From Pseudomonas caricapapayae (GTDB taxonomy: Bacteria; Pseudomonadota; Gammaproteobacteria; Pseudomonadales; Pseudomonadaceae), in the NCBI RefSeq assembly GCF_001400735.1, contig NZ_LJPW01000158.1, positions 1 through 51,780 of the forward strand: DNA of 51,780 bases, given 5' to 3'. Below, one piece after another: positions 40,473 to 48,917 of the stretch (positions are counted from its first letter, which is position 1; every line of letters starts with the position of its first letter). The notes beneath the pieces were generated by a model. It saw only the letters and a program-made list of their open reading frames with translations, ran no database searches and had not been told where the DNA came from. Position numbers and translations under genes: made by a program.

Positions 40473-41452
40473 GAAGCGCTGGTTGGCGTTGCGCCGTTGG
40501 CAGGTGTTGCCGGTGCCGCGGCTGGCGCAGCAGGTGCAGACGTCGCTGGCTTGGCTGCAGCAGGTGCGGGCGTGGCCGGTTTGGCGGCAGCTGGCTTCGC
40601 TGCAGGCTTGGTTGCTGCTTTCACGGGGGCCTTGGCGGGTGCTTTGGCCGGGGCCTTCGCAGGTGCTTTCACCGGAGCTTTCGCCGCAGATTTGGCAACC
40701 GGTGTTTTTGCAGCGGCAGGTTTGGCAGCGCTGCTTGCGGTCGTTTTGGCCGCAGGTGCTTTGGTGACAGCAGCTTTGGCAGCTGGCCTGGTGGCGGCAG
40801 GCTTGGCCGCAGCAGCGGGTTTGGCAGCCGCTGTTTTTGCAGTGGCGGGCTTGGCTGCTGCAGTTGCCCGTGCGGCAGGCTTGGCAGCCGCTTTGACCGG
40901 GGCCTTGGTTGCTGCAGGCTTGGCTGCGGGTTTGGCGACCGCTTTGGCAGCGGCCACTTTCACAGGTGCTTTCGCTGCGGTTTTTGCCGGCGTTTTTGCC
41001 GTAGCAGCGCCAGGCGCCTTGGCTACGGCTTTGGGGGCCGCTGGCTTGGCATTGCGAGTGGTCAGGATCTTGCCGACCGCCTCTTTCACACGGCCAATAC
41101 CCTGGGCCAGCTTCAGGCTCTCTTGGGCATCGCGCTTGAGGTGCAGAATGTAGGTGCGGGTTTCGGTCTGACGATCCTTGAGGGCATCGAGCAGCTCTTC
41201 CAGCTCGGACACGGCGGCTTTAGCCTTGGCCTGCGCCTTGGATTTCCCGGCGGTGGCAGCGTCCTGCAGTTTGATGCGGGAGTTGTGCAGTTTCTCCTGC
41301 GCCTTGCCGCGTTGTTTCTCAAGCTTGGCGAGCAGTTTCTCGGCATCAGCCAAGGCTTGGGAACAGGCGTCTTCCAGATGTTCAAGCAAGCTGCCCGATA
41401 ATTGTTGGAGCAAATGCAACGGAGTATTTACTGGCTTCTTTTTGGCCGACAT
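40469..41452 (-). CDS. Histone H1-like regulator AlgP
   Basis: The 327-aa protein has an N-terminal helical domain (residues 1-130), rich in Lys, Gln and Glu, with a possible coiled coil. A long Lys-Pro-Ala tail follows, made of KPAA, KAPA and AAKP repeats (about 134-300), resembling histone H1 C-termini. It ends in a Pro/Ala stretch without lysine (APAAPAAAPATPANGAT). In P. aeruginosa AlgP (AlgR3) affects alginate gene expression, probably by DNA binding. It diverges from the FKBP gene and converges on the TIGR02444 gene with overlapping stops. Confidence 0.95.
   Translation of the reverse strand: MSAKKKPVNTPLHLLQQLSGSLLEHLEDACSQALADAEKLLAKLEKQRGKAQEKLHNSRIKLQDAATAGKSKAQAKAKAAVSELEELLDALKDRQTETRTYILHLKRDAQESLKLAQGIGRVKEAVGKILTTRNAKPAAPKAVAKAPGAATAKTPAKTAAKAPVKVAAAKAVAKPAAKPAATKAPVKAAAKPAARATAAAKPATAKTAAAKPAAAAKPAATRPAAKAAVTKAPAAKTTASSAAKPAAAKTPVAKSAAKAPVKAPAKAPAKAPAKAPVKAATKPAAKPAAAKPATPAPAAAKPATSAPAAPAAAPATPANGATPTSAS
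40480..41050. repeat. Degenerate short repeats encoding the AlgP tail
   Basis: GC-rich near-repeats of about 12-15 bp (variants of GCAGCAGGCTTGGCTGC and GGTGCTTTCGCC on the plus strand) encode the KPAA/KAPA tail. Closely spaced similar units make this region prone to slippage and strain-to-strain length change. Confidence 0.8.
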
Positions 41453-41668
41453 GACTTACCTCCTGGGTGACGAAATTGCGGCTCATACTAGGCTTCTGCG
41501 CGCATCGCCGCTAGGGCATCTTGACAGCATCCAGGGGGCGCTGTTGCATAGTGCAAAAAATGATTGTCCGACACGATGCGCAGGCATTGTGAAATTCACT
41601 TCGCAAGACTCGTCACTACACGCGCTGGCGCTGGCATAATCGCTGCCTTCCCAGGCCGGAGAGCATTA

Positions 41669-42346
41669 ATGTCGCGCTACCTGTTAACGTCGTTGTTCCT
41701 CTTGCTACCCCTGGCTCAGGCCGCCGAAGCGCCACCTGCGGCCAATGACGGTCACGATCTCGCCTACAGCCTGGGCGCAAGCCTCGGTGAGCGCTTGCAT
41801 CAGGAAGTCCCTGACCTTGATCTCAAGGCCCTTGTCGAAGGTTTGAAACAGGCCTATCAGGGCAAGCCGCTGGCGCTCAAGCAGGAGCGTATTGACCAGA
41901 TCCTGCGCGAGCATGACGCAGCGATTGCGCAGGCCGAGACCGCAGGCACGGACGCGCCTACCGAAGCAGCGCTCAAGGCGGAGCGCACCTTCATGGACAG
42001 CGAGAAGGCCAAGCCGGGCGTGAAGGTATTGGCCGACGGCATTCTCATGACCGAGCTAACGCCTGGCACGGGCCCCAAACCTGATGCCAACGGAAGGGTT
42101 GAAGTGCGTTATGTGGGGCGTTTGCCGGACGGTACGATCTTCGATCAGAGCACTCAGCCACAGTGGTTCCGGCTCGACAGCGTGATCAGCGGCTGGACCA
42201 GCGCGCTGCAGAACATGCCGACGGGTGCGAAGTGGAGGCTGGTGATTCCGTCGGATCAAGCCTACGGTGCCGAGGGGGCTGGCGACCTGATCGATCCGTT
42301 CACACCGCTGGTATTTGAAATCGAGCTGATAGCCGTTTCTCAGTAA
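41669..42346 (+). CDS. FKBP-type peptidyl-prolyl isomerase
   Basis: This 225-aa protein has a signal peptide (MSRYLLTSLFLLLPLAQAAE), so it acts in the periplasm or outer membrane. An N-terminal dimerisation region (YSLGASLGERLHQEVPDLDL) resembles FkpA/Mip. The C-terminal FKBP domain includes VEVRYVGRLPDGTIFDQS, WTSALQNMPTGAKWRLVIP and YGAEGAGDLIDPFTPLVFEIEL. The start at 41669 with GGAGAG is chosen over an upstream ATG that would bury the signal peptide. It faces algP divergently, a conserved pairing. Confidence 0.95.
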   Translation: MSRYLLTSLFLLLPLAQAAEAPPAANDGHDLAYSLGASLGERLHQEVPDLDLKALVEGLKQAYQGKPLALKQERIDQILREHDAAIAQAETAGTDAPTEAALKAERTFMDSEKAKPGVKVLADGILMTELTPGTGPKPDANGRVEVRYVGRLPDGTIFDQSTQPQWFRLDSVISGWTSALQNMPTGAKWRLVIPSDQAYGAEGAGDLIDPFTPLVFEIELIAVSQ

Positions 42347-42425
42347 GCAGGTTTAGCACCGGAACCCAGACATGCGAAAGGGTACAGAAGCACCCTTGGC
42401 GTTCGTAGCTTTTGCACCGGATTGC

Positions 42426-42899
42426 TCACGCCTGAGCGGCAATCTCTTCCTTGTGGGAATTGTGCAGTACTTCAATCAGGCAGTCTTCCAGCTCGAAACG
42501 CTCGTGCAGCAACTGCCCCAGCTGGTTGAACTCCTTGGCCACCACCGTGGCGTCCGAGCAGTCGCCTTTGTCGCAGCGATCATTGAACGCCAGCGCAAAC
42601 TTGGTGATCACGTCCAGACGCGGATAGATCGTGTCCGCCAGCTCAAGGCCACGCTCGTCGTTGAACGCACGGGCTTCATCACCCAGTTGTTCGTACACCT
42701 CAAAGTGCCCGGCCGAAACGTAATCGACCAGAACTCCGCAGAAGTTTTGCAGGCCTTCGCGATCAGCCGCCAGCGCCTGGGGCGTATCACCCAGCGCATC
42801 ATAGGCCTCGATCAGTTCGAGACGACTTTGAAGCCAGCGATCAATCAGCTTATTGACTCCGCCCCAGCGTTCCTGAGCATTCTGACAACTTTCCAGCAT
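42426..42899 (-). CDS. Anti-sigma-70 factor AlgQ (Rsd)
   Basis: The 157-aa all-helical product begins MLESCQNAQERWGGVNKLID and contains LQNFCGVLVDYVSAGHFEVYEQL, the Rsd/AlgQ family core. Rsd binds region 4 of sigma-70 in stationary phase; in P. aeruginosa AlgQ influences alginate and other virulence traits. Length is the family norm (158 aa). The start at 42899 follows an AGAGAG purine stretch; an upstream in-frame start would add nine unrelated residues. It lies between the FKBP gene and dsbB. Confidence 0.95.
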   Translation of the reverse strand: MLESCQNAQERWGGVNKLIDRWLQSRLELIEAYDALGDTPQALAADREGLQNFCGVLVDYVSAGHFEVYEQLGDEARAFNDERGLELADTIYPRLDVITKFALAFNDRCDKGDCSDATVVAKEFNQLGQLLHERFELEDCLIEVLHNSHKEEIAAQA

Positions 42900-43072
42900 G
42901 GTCTTCTCTCTTCCCTTCAGGGGCATGCGGTCCTGGGCCGGTCGCGGGAGTTAACCCGGACCTGGCCTGAATAGATGCGTCAGGACAGCATTTCCAGTGA
43001 CGCGTGCGGCCCAGATTATGCCCGCTCGACAAGGCCATCAAGGTACGCAGGAGATAAAGTTCATACAAGCGT

Positions 43073-43600
43073 TTAATACTCGCCCCGATCCCTGGTAGCA
43101 AGCCAGTGACTGAATTCGCTGAAAAGAGGGTACAGCGGTAACAGCGAAAGACCTGTAAATGCCAGCAGGCTCCACTCTGGCAGGCTGATGCCGAATAGCG
43201 TCCAGGTGATTTCGGCGCAAAACATTGCATCGCTTCGCAGCCGGTCAATGCACATGTCCAGAGAAAGCAGGCTCAGTACGTGCTCCAGTCTGGTAATGAA
43301 AGGTATCAATTGATCGGCCGAGGCGGTTTGCAGCCATACCTGGGCGGCTGCCGTGACAAGCCCGGCCAGTGCGATCAGCAGAAAACCCAGGCTGTAGCGA
43401 CGCATGCCTGTCGGGCCAGGCGCATGGCAGGCTGCGCATAGCGCCAGCACACCGCAGGCGATGAATCCGGCTCGTTGCACCAGACAGAGAACGCAGGGGT
43501 CGAGGCCGAAGGTTTGCTGCAGGTAGAAGGCGGTGCCAATGATTGATGCACAGGCCAGCGATGCCAGAAAGAACAGGAAGCGTGTGCGAGCCAGATACAT
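43073..43600 (-). CDS. Disulfide bond formation protein DsbB
   Basis: The 175-aa inner-membrane quinone reductase re-oxidises DsbA. It has four helices. The first periplasmic loop carries C36-V-L-C39 and the second carries Cys117 and Cys128, both redox pairs in order. The start MYLARTRFLFFLASL at 43600 puts the first helix at the N-terminus as in DsbB; an upstream start adds 20 residues without support. It is separated from hemY by about 215 bp with a hairpin, so it is probably a separate transcript. Confidence 0.94.
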   Translation of the reverse strand: MYLARTRFLFFLASLACASIIGTAFYLQQTFGLDPCVLCLVQRAGFIACGVLALCAACHAPGPTGMRRYSLGFLLIALAGLVTAAAQVWLQTASADQLIPFITRLEHVLSLLSLDMCIDRLRSDAMFCAEITWTLFGISLPEWSLLAFTGLSLLPLYPLFSEFSHWLATRDRGEY

Positions 43601-43782
43601 GGCAAATCCGTAACAAAGGACGAGGCGATTACGGTAGAGGAAAGGGCGTGACGCATTCAAGGTGGCGGCGTACGGATACTTCGCTGTTTACCGAGGAAAA
43701 CAAGCACACCGCTGCGTGGTTCCTTTACACATCAATGTAGGACGATTCGTTCGCAGCTCGTCTGCTGGCCGCCGAGGCAGCA

Positions 43783-43809
43783 CGGAGAGCCCTCGCACGG
43801 GGCTCTCCG
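43783..43809. terminator. Hairpin after hemY
   Basis: CGGAGAGCCC and GGGCTCTCCG form a perfect 10-bp stem with a 7-nt loop starting 7 nt past the hemY stop. There is no T-run. It probably marks the end of the hemC-hemD-hemX-hemY transcript. Confidence 0.6.
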
Positions 43810-43815
43810 GCAGAT

Positions 43816-45060
43816 TCATGCCTTGGTCAGCGTCGGTACAGGGCGTGACAGAAAACGCTCGTCGAGTAGCCCCAGACCTTCCTGAAACAGTTTATTGCTG
43901 CGATCTGTCTCGCCCAGCTGGGCCAGCAGACGAGCCAGTTCTGCGCAGGTCTCGGGATTGCGTTCAAGACGCAGGCTGCTTTCCAGGTAGTCCCGTGCTT
44001 TACCCCACAATCGGCTTTGCAGGCAGATACGCCCCAAGGTCAGCAACAGGCTTGGGTCTGCCGGGTGATGCTTGAGCCAGCCCTCGGCCGTCTGCAGCTG
44101 TTTCAACGGATCGCTGCCGCGTACCAGGCCATACAGACGCGCGAGGTGGCTGTTGTACTCACGCTTCAGGGCGGTGCGAAGCACCTCTTCAGCCTGCGCT
44201 TCGGCACCCAGGCGGCGCAATTGATCGGCATACGCCAGCACCAGTTGCGGCTCCTGACGTTGCGCCGAAGCAAGTCCTTGCCAGGCGCTCTCCAGTGAAG
44301 GCAGCCCGGTGGGTGTACCTTCAATGCCGTCACGGTAAGCCGCCAGCGTCAGGTTCTCACCCCAGGCGCGACGCTCCAGTTCGGCCAGCTCCTTGGCTGG
44401 CAACACCTTGTCTTTGCGCAGCTCCGGCATCAGGCGGACAACGTCGGACCAGTCGCCGCGTTGCTGATAAAGACGCTGCAACTGACGAAGCACCTGAGGG
44501 TTGTGCGGGTGACGCTCTTTCATCGCCAGCAACGTGGTGAGCGCACCTTCGGTATCGCCGCGATCCTGCTGCAATTGAGCGTGATTCAGAGCAATTGCCA
44601 GTTCGGCTTGCGGCTGGCGTTCCAGTGCCCGCTCCAGCAGCGCGTCGCAGTCTTCGTAACGCCCTTGCTCATTGGCTGCGCGTGCGGCACCGAGGTAGTA
44701 AAGCAATGGATGGGCATCGGCTTCGGCCGCCCGTTGCAGATGGCGTTGTGCGCTGGCCCAGCGGCCCTCGGCAAGGTCCATCTGGCCATGCTCGATAGCC
44801 AGTTGCACACGGCGACGGCGGTTGCGACGCGACCAAGGGTTGACCACGCGGCCTGACGTCGTCAGTAACGTGATCACCAGCCTCAGCAGGGCGATTACCA
44901 GCAGAACCGCGACCAGCAGCGCCAGTGTCGCCCACAGGCTCGATTCATAGCGGAAGTTCTGATAGGCGATCAGTACGTAACCGGAATGCTCGGCAACGGC
45001 GACACCGATCAGCGCCGCAGCGGCGACAGCGATGAACAACAGCACATAAAAGCGCTTCAT
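43816..45060 (-). CDS. HemY, TPR-containing inner-membrane protein
   Basis: The 414-aa protein has two N-terminal transmembrane helices (about residues 5-23 and 42-66). A long tetratricopeptide region follows (for example WASAQRHLQRAAEADAHPLL, LLTLGRICLQSRLWGKARDY). It is the proteobacterial HemY of uro operons, not the protoporphyrinogen oxidase of the same name. A scaffold role in tetrapyrrole synthesis is proposed. Its ATG overlaps the hemX stop by 4 nt; it is the last gene of the operon. Confidence 0.94.
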   Translation of the reverse strand: MKRFYVLLFIAVAAAALIGVAVAEHSGYVLIAYQNFRYESSLWATLALLVAVLLVIALLRLVITLLTTSGRVVNPWSRRNRRRRVQLAIEHGQMDLAEGRWASAQRHLQRAAEADAHPLLYYLGAARAANEQGRYEDCDALLERALERQPQAELAIALNHAQLQQDRGDTEGALTTLLAMKERHPHNPQVLRQLQRLYQQRGDWSDVVRLMPELRKDKVLPAKELAELERRAWGENLTLAAYRDGIEGTPTGLPSLESAWQGLASAQRQEPQLVLAYADQLRRLGAEAQAEEVLRTALKREYNSHLARLYGLVRGSDPLKQLQTAEGWLKHHPADPSLLLTLGRICLQSRLWGKARDYLESSLRLERNPETCAELARLLAQLGETDRSNKLFQEGLGLLDERFLSRPVPTLTKA

Positions 45061-46178
45061 CGGCTGGTCCCCTGTTGCGCCTCGGCTGGCTGGCCGGCGG
45101 CATGACGGCGTTCAAGGTATGCCTGCACCGAGCTCAGGCTTTGCGCCAGGTCAGGGGTCTTGACCGATACCGGCTGGCTGGCCAGGGCCTCAAGCCCTTG
45201 TGCAAGCACTTTGCTCTGAGGATCGTCCTGATCGAAGTTGGCCTTCAGAACGCTCTGCGCTTCGGTGATTGCCTTGGTGTATACCTGCGGCTCCCCGTTC
45301 AGTGCCGCCCACTGGGCCTGCTCCAGCGCCAGGCTCAGGGCCAGACGCACCTGCGAAAGGCTTTGACCTGCCAATACCGGGCGGATGTCCTTGTCGGCGT
45401 TGAAATCGATACGGAAGTAATGGGAAATCTCGTCCCACCATTGCGACCATCGGCTTTGCTCGGTCTTGTCGTCGGTCAGCCCCAGCAGCGACTCGCCCTT
45501 GTCTTCGTATTCGGGTGCCAGCTTGTTGAGCTGAACAGCCTGTTCACGCAGAGCAGCCAGTTGCAGAAACAGCCCGGTGCGGTCTGGCTGCTCGACGCTG
45601 CGCAACGCGGCAAGGCTCTTGGCCAGTTGATCGCGAGCCGCGAAGGAGCCAGGATCGTCCTGCTCACGCAGAATTTCGTCGGCGCCCTGGACCAGTGCCT
45701 GAGCACTGTTGATGTCCTGCAATGCCGAAAGACGCAGGCTGGCCAGACGCAGCAAATGCTCGGCTTCTGCCAGACGCCAGTCCTTGCGGCTCGCGCCCAG
45801 CACGGTTTCAAGTCGCTGGCTGAGGCGCTGCTGATCGCCCTGCAATTGCGCCACAAGACGTCGACTGTCTGCCAGTTGGTCGGCGGGCGGAAATTGTGCG
45901 AGACGTGCACTCAACTGCTGGTCATTTTGAGCCAGCACCAGCGTCTGCTCGGCGATGTCCTCGACCTGGCCACGCTGTTGCTGATGGCCGGCCTGCAGCA
46001 TGCGCAGTTGCCAGACTCCCCAGCCTGCAACGGCGATACCGGCGATGCCGAGCAGCAAGGCCAGGAATACCAGGCCGCTGCTGCGGCTGCCGGTCCGCTC
46101 GGTGCGTACAGGTTCGGGCTTGGATGCAGGCGTTTTCAACACCGATTCTTCGTCTTTAGGCAAGGCTGTTTCGCTCAC
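45057..46178 (-). CDS. HemX (uroporphyrinogen methylase-like fold lacking activity)
   Basis: The 373-aa protein has a short cytoplasmic segment with charged and Pro residues, one transmembrane helix (about residues 36-56), then a long Gln/Leu/Arg-rich periplasmic coiled-coil domain typical of HemX. The start is assigned to GTG at 46178, 8 nt after AAAGGA, giving MSETALPKDEES; an ATG 9 nt upstream would have its ribosome-binding site too close. The gene follows hemD by 53 nt and overlaps hemY by 4 nt. The biochemical role is not settled. Confidence 0.9.
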   Translation of the reverse strand: MSETALPKDEESVLKTPASKPEPVRTERTGSRSSGLVFLALLLGIAGIAVAGWGVWQLRMLQAGHQQQRGQVEDIAEQTLVLAQNDQQLSARLAQFPPADQLADSRRLVAQLQGDQQRLSQRLETVLGASRKDWRLAEAEHLLRLASLRLSALQDINSAQALVQGADEILREQDDPGSFAARDQLAKSLAALRSVEQPDRTGLFLQLAALREQAVQLNKLAPEYEDKGESLLGLTDDKTEQSRWSQWWDEISHYFRIDFNADKDIRPVLAGQSLSQVRLALSLALEQAQWAALNGEPQVYTKAITEAQSVLKANFDQDDPQSKVLAQGLEALASQPVSVKTPDLAQSLSSVQAYLERRHAAGQPAEAQQGTSR

Positions 46179-46231
46179 GTATCCCATCCTTTGCATTTTG
46201 GCGTAATAGCGTAAACGACAGGTGTCGATCA

Positions 46232-47005
46232 TTACGCCTTGACGGCAGGCTGAGGTTGATCCCGCAACGCTGCCAGCAATGCCGTGGCGCTGGCGCCACG
46301 ACAATCAATAACAGTCCGGGCTCCGGCTGCCTGCGCAATGCTGGCAACCCGGGGGCTCGGTACAAACAGTGGCAAACCGGCCAGGTCCGACCATGAATCA
46401 CCAGCCAGCTGAAGCAAATGTTCAAAACCCTGCCCACTGCTGACCACCAGCCCGTTCAAGCGTTCCACCGCCACACGTTGCGGCAGGGTTCCAGGCGCAT
46501 ACTGCGGCAGGTAGCGACGATACAGCGGCAGGTAATCAACCCCTACCCCCAGCGTGCGCAATTGCTCGGCCAGCAATTCGCGTCCTTCGTCACCCCGGAT
46601 GATCAGCACGCGGCTGCCCGGTACGGCGATCGCCTGTTTCAGGCGCGGAAGTCCGAGCAAGGCCTCACTGTCATCGCCCTGCTCCGGCCAGCTTGCATCG
46701 AGCCCGTAATCGATGAGTATCTGCCCGGTTGCTGAACCCACACTGAACCAGGGCTGCATGGGTGGCTGCGGCCATACTTCATCGATCAGTTCGACGGCCA
46801 GCCGCGCGGCAGGTTTGCTGACCACGATGACCGCACAATAATCGAGCAGCTCGAAAATGATCGCACGCTGTGCAGGCGTCAAGGGCAGAGGCTCGGTTTC
46901 AAGCAAGGGCAGGCTGCTGCTGAAGATACCGGCCTGGGCCAGCACGTTTGCCAGCGCCGCCGACTCCTCGGCCGGGCGGGTCAGCAACAGGCGCCAGGTG
47001 TTCAT
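46232..47005 (-). CDS. Uroporphyrinogen-III synthase
   Basis: This 257-aa enzyme cyclises hydroxymethylbilane with inversion of ring D. The sequence is divergent as usual for HemD but shows the N-terminal LLTRPAEESAALANVL, the hinge region VGSATGQIL, and the second-domain NGLVVSSGQGFEHLL and FVPSPRVASIAQAAGA. The ATG at 47005 overlaps the hemC stop by 4 nt; a longer open frame reaching into hemC is a shadow. Confidence 0.95.
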   Translation of the reverse strand: MNTWRLLLTRPAEESAALANVLAQAGIFSSSLPLLETEPLPLTPAQRAIIFELLDYCAVIVVSKPAARLAVELIDEVWPQPPMQPWFSVGSATGQILIDYGLDASWPEQGDDSEALLGLPRLKQAIAVPGSRVLIIRGDEGRELLAEQLRTLGVGVDYLPLYRRYLPQYAPGTLPQRVAVERLNGLVVSSGQGFEHLLQLAGDSWSDLAGLPLFVPSPRVASIAQAAGARTVIDCRGASATALLAALRDQPQPAVKA

Positions 47006-47943
47006 TCGTTGTTGGCCTCGCCGTATACCGCTTTGAGGATCTCGGCAGCACCCTGAGCCAGCAATGCGTCGGCTACCTGCACACCCAGCGCCTGGGCGGA
47101 TGTCTGTGGTGCGCGGGCTTCGGCATGCAGCAACAGACTTCCAGATGGATCGCCAACCAGCCCGCGCAGCCAGACATCGTCGCCCTCCAGCACGGCGTAG
47201 CAGGCGATAGGCACCTGACAGCCACCATTGAGGTGCTTGTTCAGCGAACGCTCGGCAATCACACGCACAGCGGTGTCTTCGTGATGCAAAGGCGCAAGCA
47301 GTGCATGAATTTCGGCATCGACGCTGCGGCATTCGATACCCACAGCGCCCTGACCGCCTGCTGGCAGGCTGTCGTCGACGCTGATTGCCGAAGTGATGCG
47401 ATCCTCAAAGCCCAGACGAATCAGGCCTGCGGCGGCCAGGATGATCGCGTCGTACTCACCGGCATCCAGTTTGGCCAGACGCGTATTGACGTTACCGCGC
47501 AGGAAGCGGATCTGCAGATCGGGACGACGCGCCAACAGTTGTGCCTGACGACGCAAGCTGGAGGTACCGACGATACTTCCCGCCGGTAATTGGTCCAGGC
47601 TGGCAAAGGTATTGGACACAAATGCATCGCGCGGGTCTTCGCGCTCGCAGATGCAGAACAGGCCCAGACCTGGTGGAAAATCCATCGGCACATCTTTCAT
47701 CGAGTGCACGGCGATGTCGGCGTTGTCTTCCAGAAGGGCTGTTTCCAGCTCCTTGACGAACAGGCCCTTGCCGCCGATTTTCGACAGGGGAGAGTCGAGC
47801 AGCTTGTCGCCACGGCTGACCATAGGCACCAGCGTCACGAGCAGGCCGGGATGAGCCTGTTCCAGACGGGCCTTGACGTATTCTGCCTGCCAGAGTGCCA
47901 GCGCACTTTTGCGAGTGGCGATGCGGATTTCGCGAGAGGACAT
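47002..47943 (-). CDS. Hydroxymethylbilane synthase (porphobilinogen deaminase)
   Basis: The 313-aa enzyme condenses four porphobilinogens. Motifs include the N-terminal IATRKSALALWQAEYVK, the catalytic Asp in KDVPMDFPPGL nearby, GTSSLRRQAQL, RFLRGNVNTRL, and Cys242 in LNGGCQVPIACYAV, which binds the dipyrromethane cofactor. It is the first gene of hemC-hemD-hemX-hemY. A 227-bp gap separates it from algR, so it probably has its own promoter. Confidence 0.98.
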   Translation of the reverse strand: MSSREIRIATRKSALALWQAEYVKARLEQAHPGLLVTLVPMVSRGDKLLDSPLSKIGGKGLFVKELETALLEDNADIAVHSMKDVPMDFPPGLGLFCICEREDPRDAFVSNTFASLDQLPAGSIVGTSSLRRQAQLLARRPDLQIRFLRGNVNTRLAKLDAGEYDAIILAAAGLIRLGFEDRITSAISVDDSLPAGGQGAVGIECRSVDAEIHALLAPLHHEDTAVRVIAERSLNKHLNGGCQVPIACYAVLEGDDVWLRGLVGDPSGSLLLHAEARAPQTSAQALGVQVADALLAQGAAEILKAVYGEANNE

Positions 47944-48151
47944 TGAACAATCCGTACTGAGTGAATGCGACGGATAATAACAGCTCAGTCAGGGCGGCTT
48001 CAGTGCTGACTGAAAACTTGCACCAGCCCACTGACGTCGATCAATGAACCGGTCAAGGGTGAAGGAGGCCGGAAACGGCCGCCCGCAGTTGAACCGAAAA
48101 ACACACAGACCCGCTACCCCTGCCCGTTCCGTGACTCGGCTCTGATGCTCA

Positions 48152-48170
48152 GGCTCCAGGGTGGGGAGCC
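48152..48170. terminator. Hairpin directly after algR
   Basis: GGCTCC and GGAGCC pair around a 7-nt loop immediately after the algR stop on the minus strand. There is no T-run. It may stabilise or end the algZ-algR message before hemC. Confidence 0.4.
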
Positions 48171-48917
48171 CTAGAGCTGCTGCATCATCTTGCGGACACC
48201 CGCTACGTGACGGCGACTGACGATCAATGCGTCGCCGTTGAGCCCCCTCAGAAACAACTGGAAATGCCCAAGCGGCGTACGCTGCAACCGCTCTATTCGC
48301 TCGCGGGCCACCAGTGCGTTGCGGTGAATGCGCACGAAGCGGTCACCGAATTCGTCTTCCAGCGCCTTGAGTGGCTCGTCCAGCAACACTTCGCCGCCCT
48401 CGTGGCGCAGGGTCACGTACTTGTGATCGGCAATGAAGTAGATCACCTGATCCAGGGGGATCAGTTCGATGCCCTTGCGGGTTCGGGCGCTGATATGGCT
48501 GCGTGGCCCCGATCCGCTTTCGGCAGCCGGACGAGTCAGCGCCGCCAGTTGCACGCGGTTCGGTCGCTCGGCCTTTCTCAGCGCTTCGACAAGGTGCTCG
48601 GAGCGTACCGGCTTGACCAGATAGCCGACCGCACTGACCTGAAAGGCTTCCAGGGCGAATTCATCGTGGGCGGTGCAAAAAACGACGGCAGGCGGTGCTT
48701 CCCGCTCGCACAGCCGAGCGGCAACCTGCAGGCCATCGAGGCCCGGCATGCGGATATCGAGCAGCACCACATCCGGTTTGTGAGTTTCAATCAGCGCCAG
48801 GGCTTCTTCACCATTGGCGGCGCTGGGTTCCAGTACTCGATAACCTTCGATCTCATTGACCATGCGGCTCAATCGCTCGCGGGCCAGGGGTTCGTCATCA
48901 ACGATCAGGACATTCAT
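48171..48917 (-). CDS. LytTR response regulator AlgR
   Basis: This 248-aa DNA-binding regulator controls alginate, type IV pili and related genes in Pseudomonas. The receiver domain has the acidic pocket (VDDEPLARERL), phospho-acceptor Asp54 in LLDIRMPGLDG, and conserved Lys in LVKPVRSEHL. The C-terminal LytTR domain runs from about residue 140 (GIELIPLDQVIYFIADHKYV, FVRIHRNALVARERI). Length is exactly that of P. aeruginosa AlgR. The start overlaps the algZ stop by 4 nt. Confidence 0.98.
   Translation of the reverse strand: MNVLIVDDEPLARERLSRMVNEIEGYRVLEPSAANGEEALALIETHKPDVVLLDIRMPGLDGLQVAARLCEREAPPAVVFCTAHDEFALEAFQVSAVGYLVKPVRSEHLVEALRKAERPNRVQLAALTRPAAESGSGPRSHISARTRKGIELIPLDQVIYFIADHKYVTLRHEGGEVLLDEPLKALEDEFGDRFVRIHRNALVARERIERLQRTPLGHFQLFLRGLNGDALIVSRRHVAGVRKMMQQL

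Noticed and set aside
48124..48132. AlgR box (CCGTTCGTC-like) upstream of hemC
   Set aside because: CCGTTCCGT needs an inserted base to match; too weak to call.
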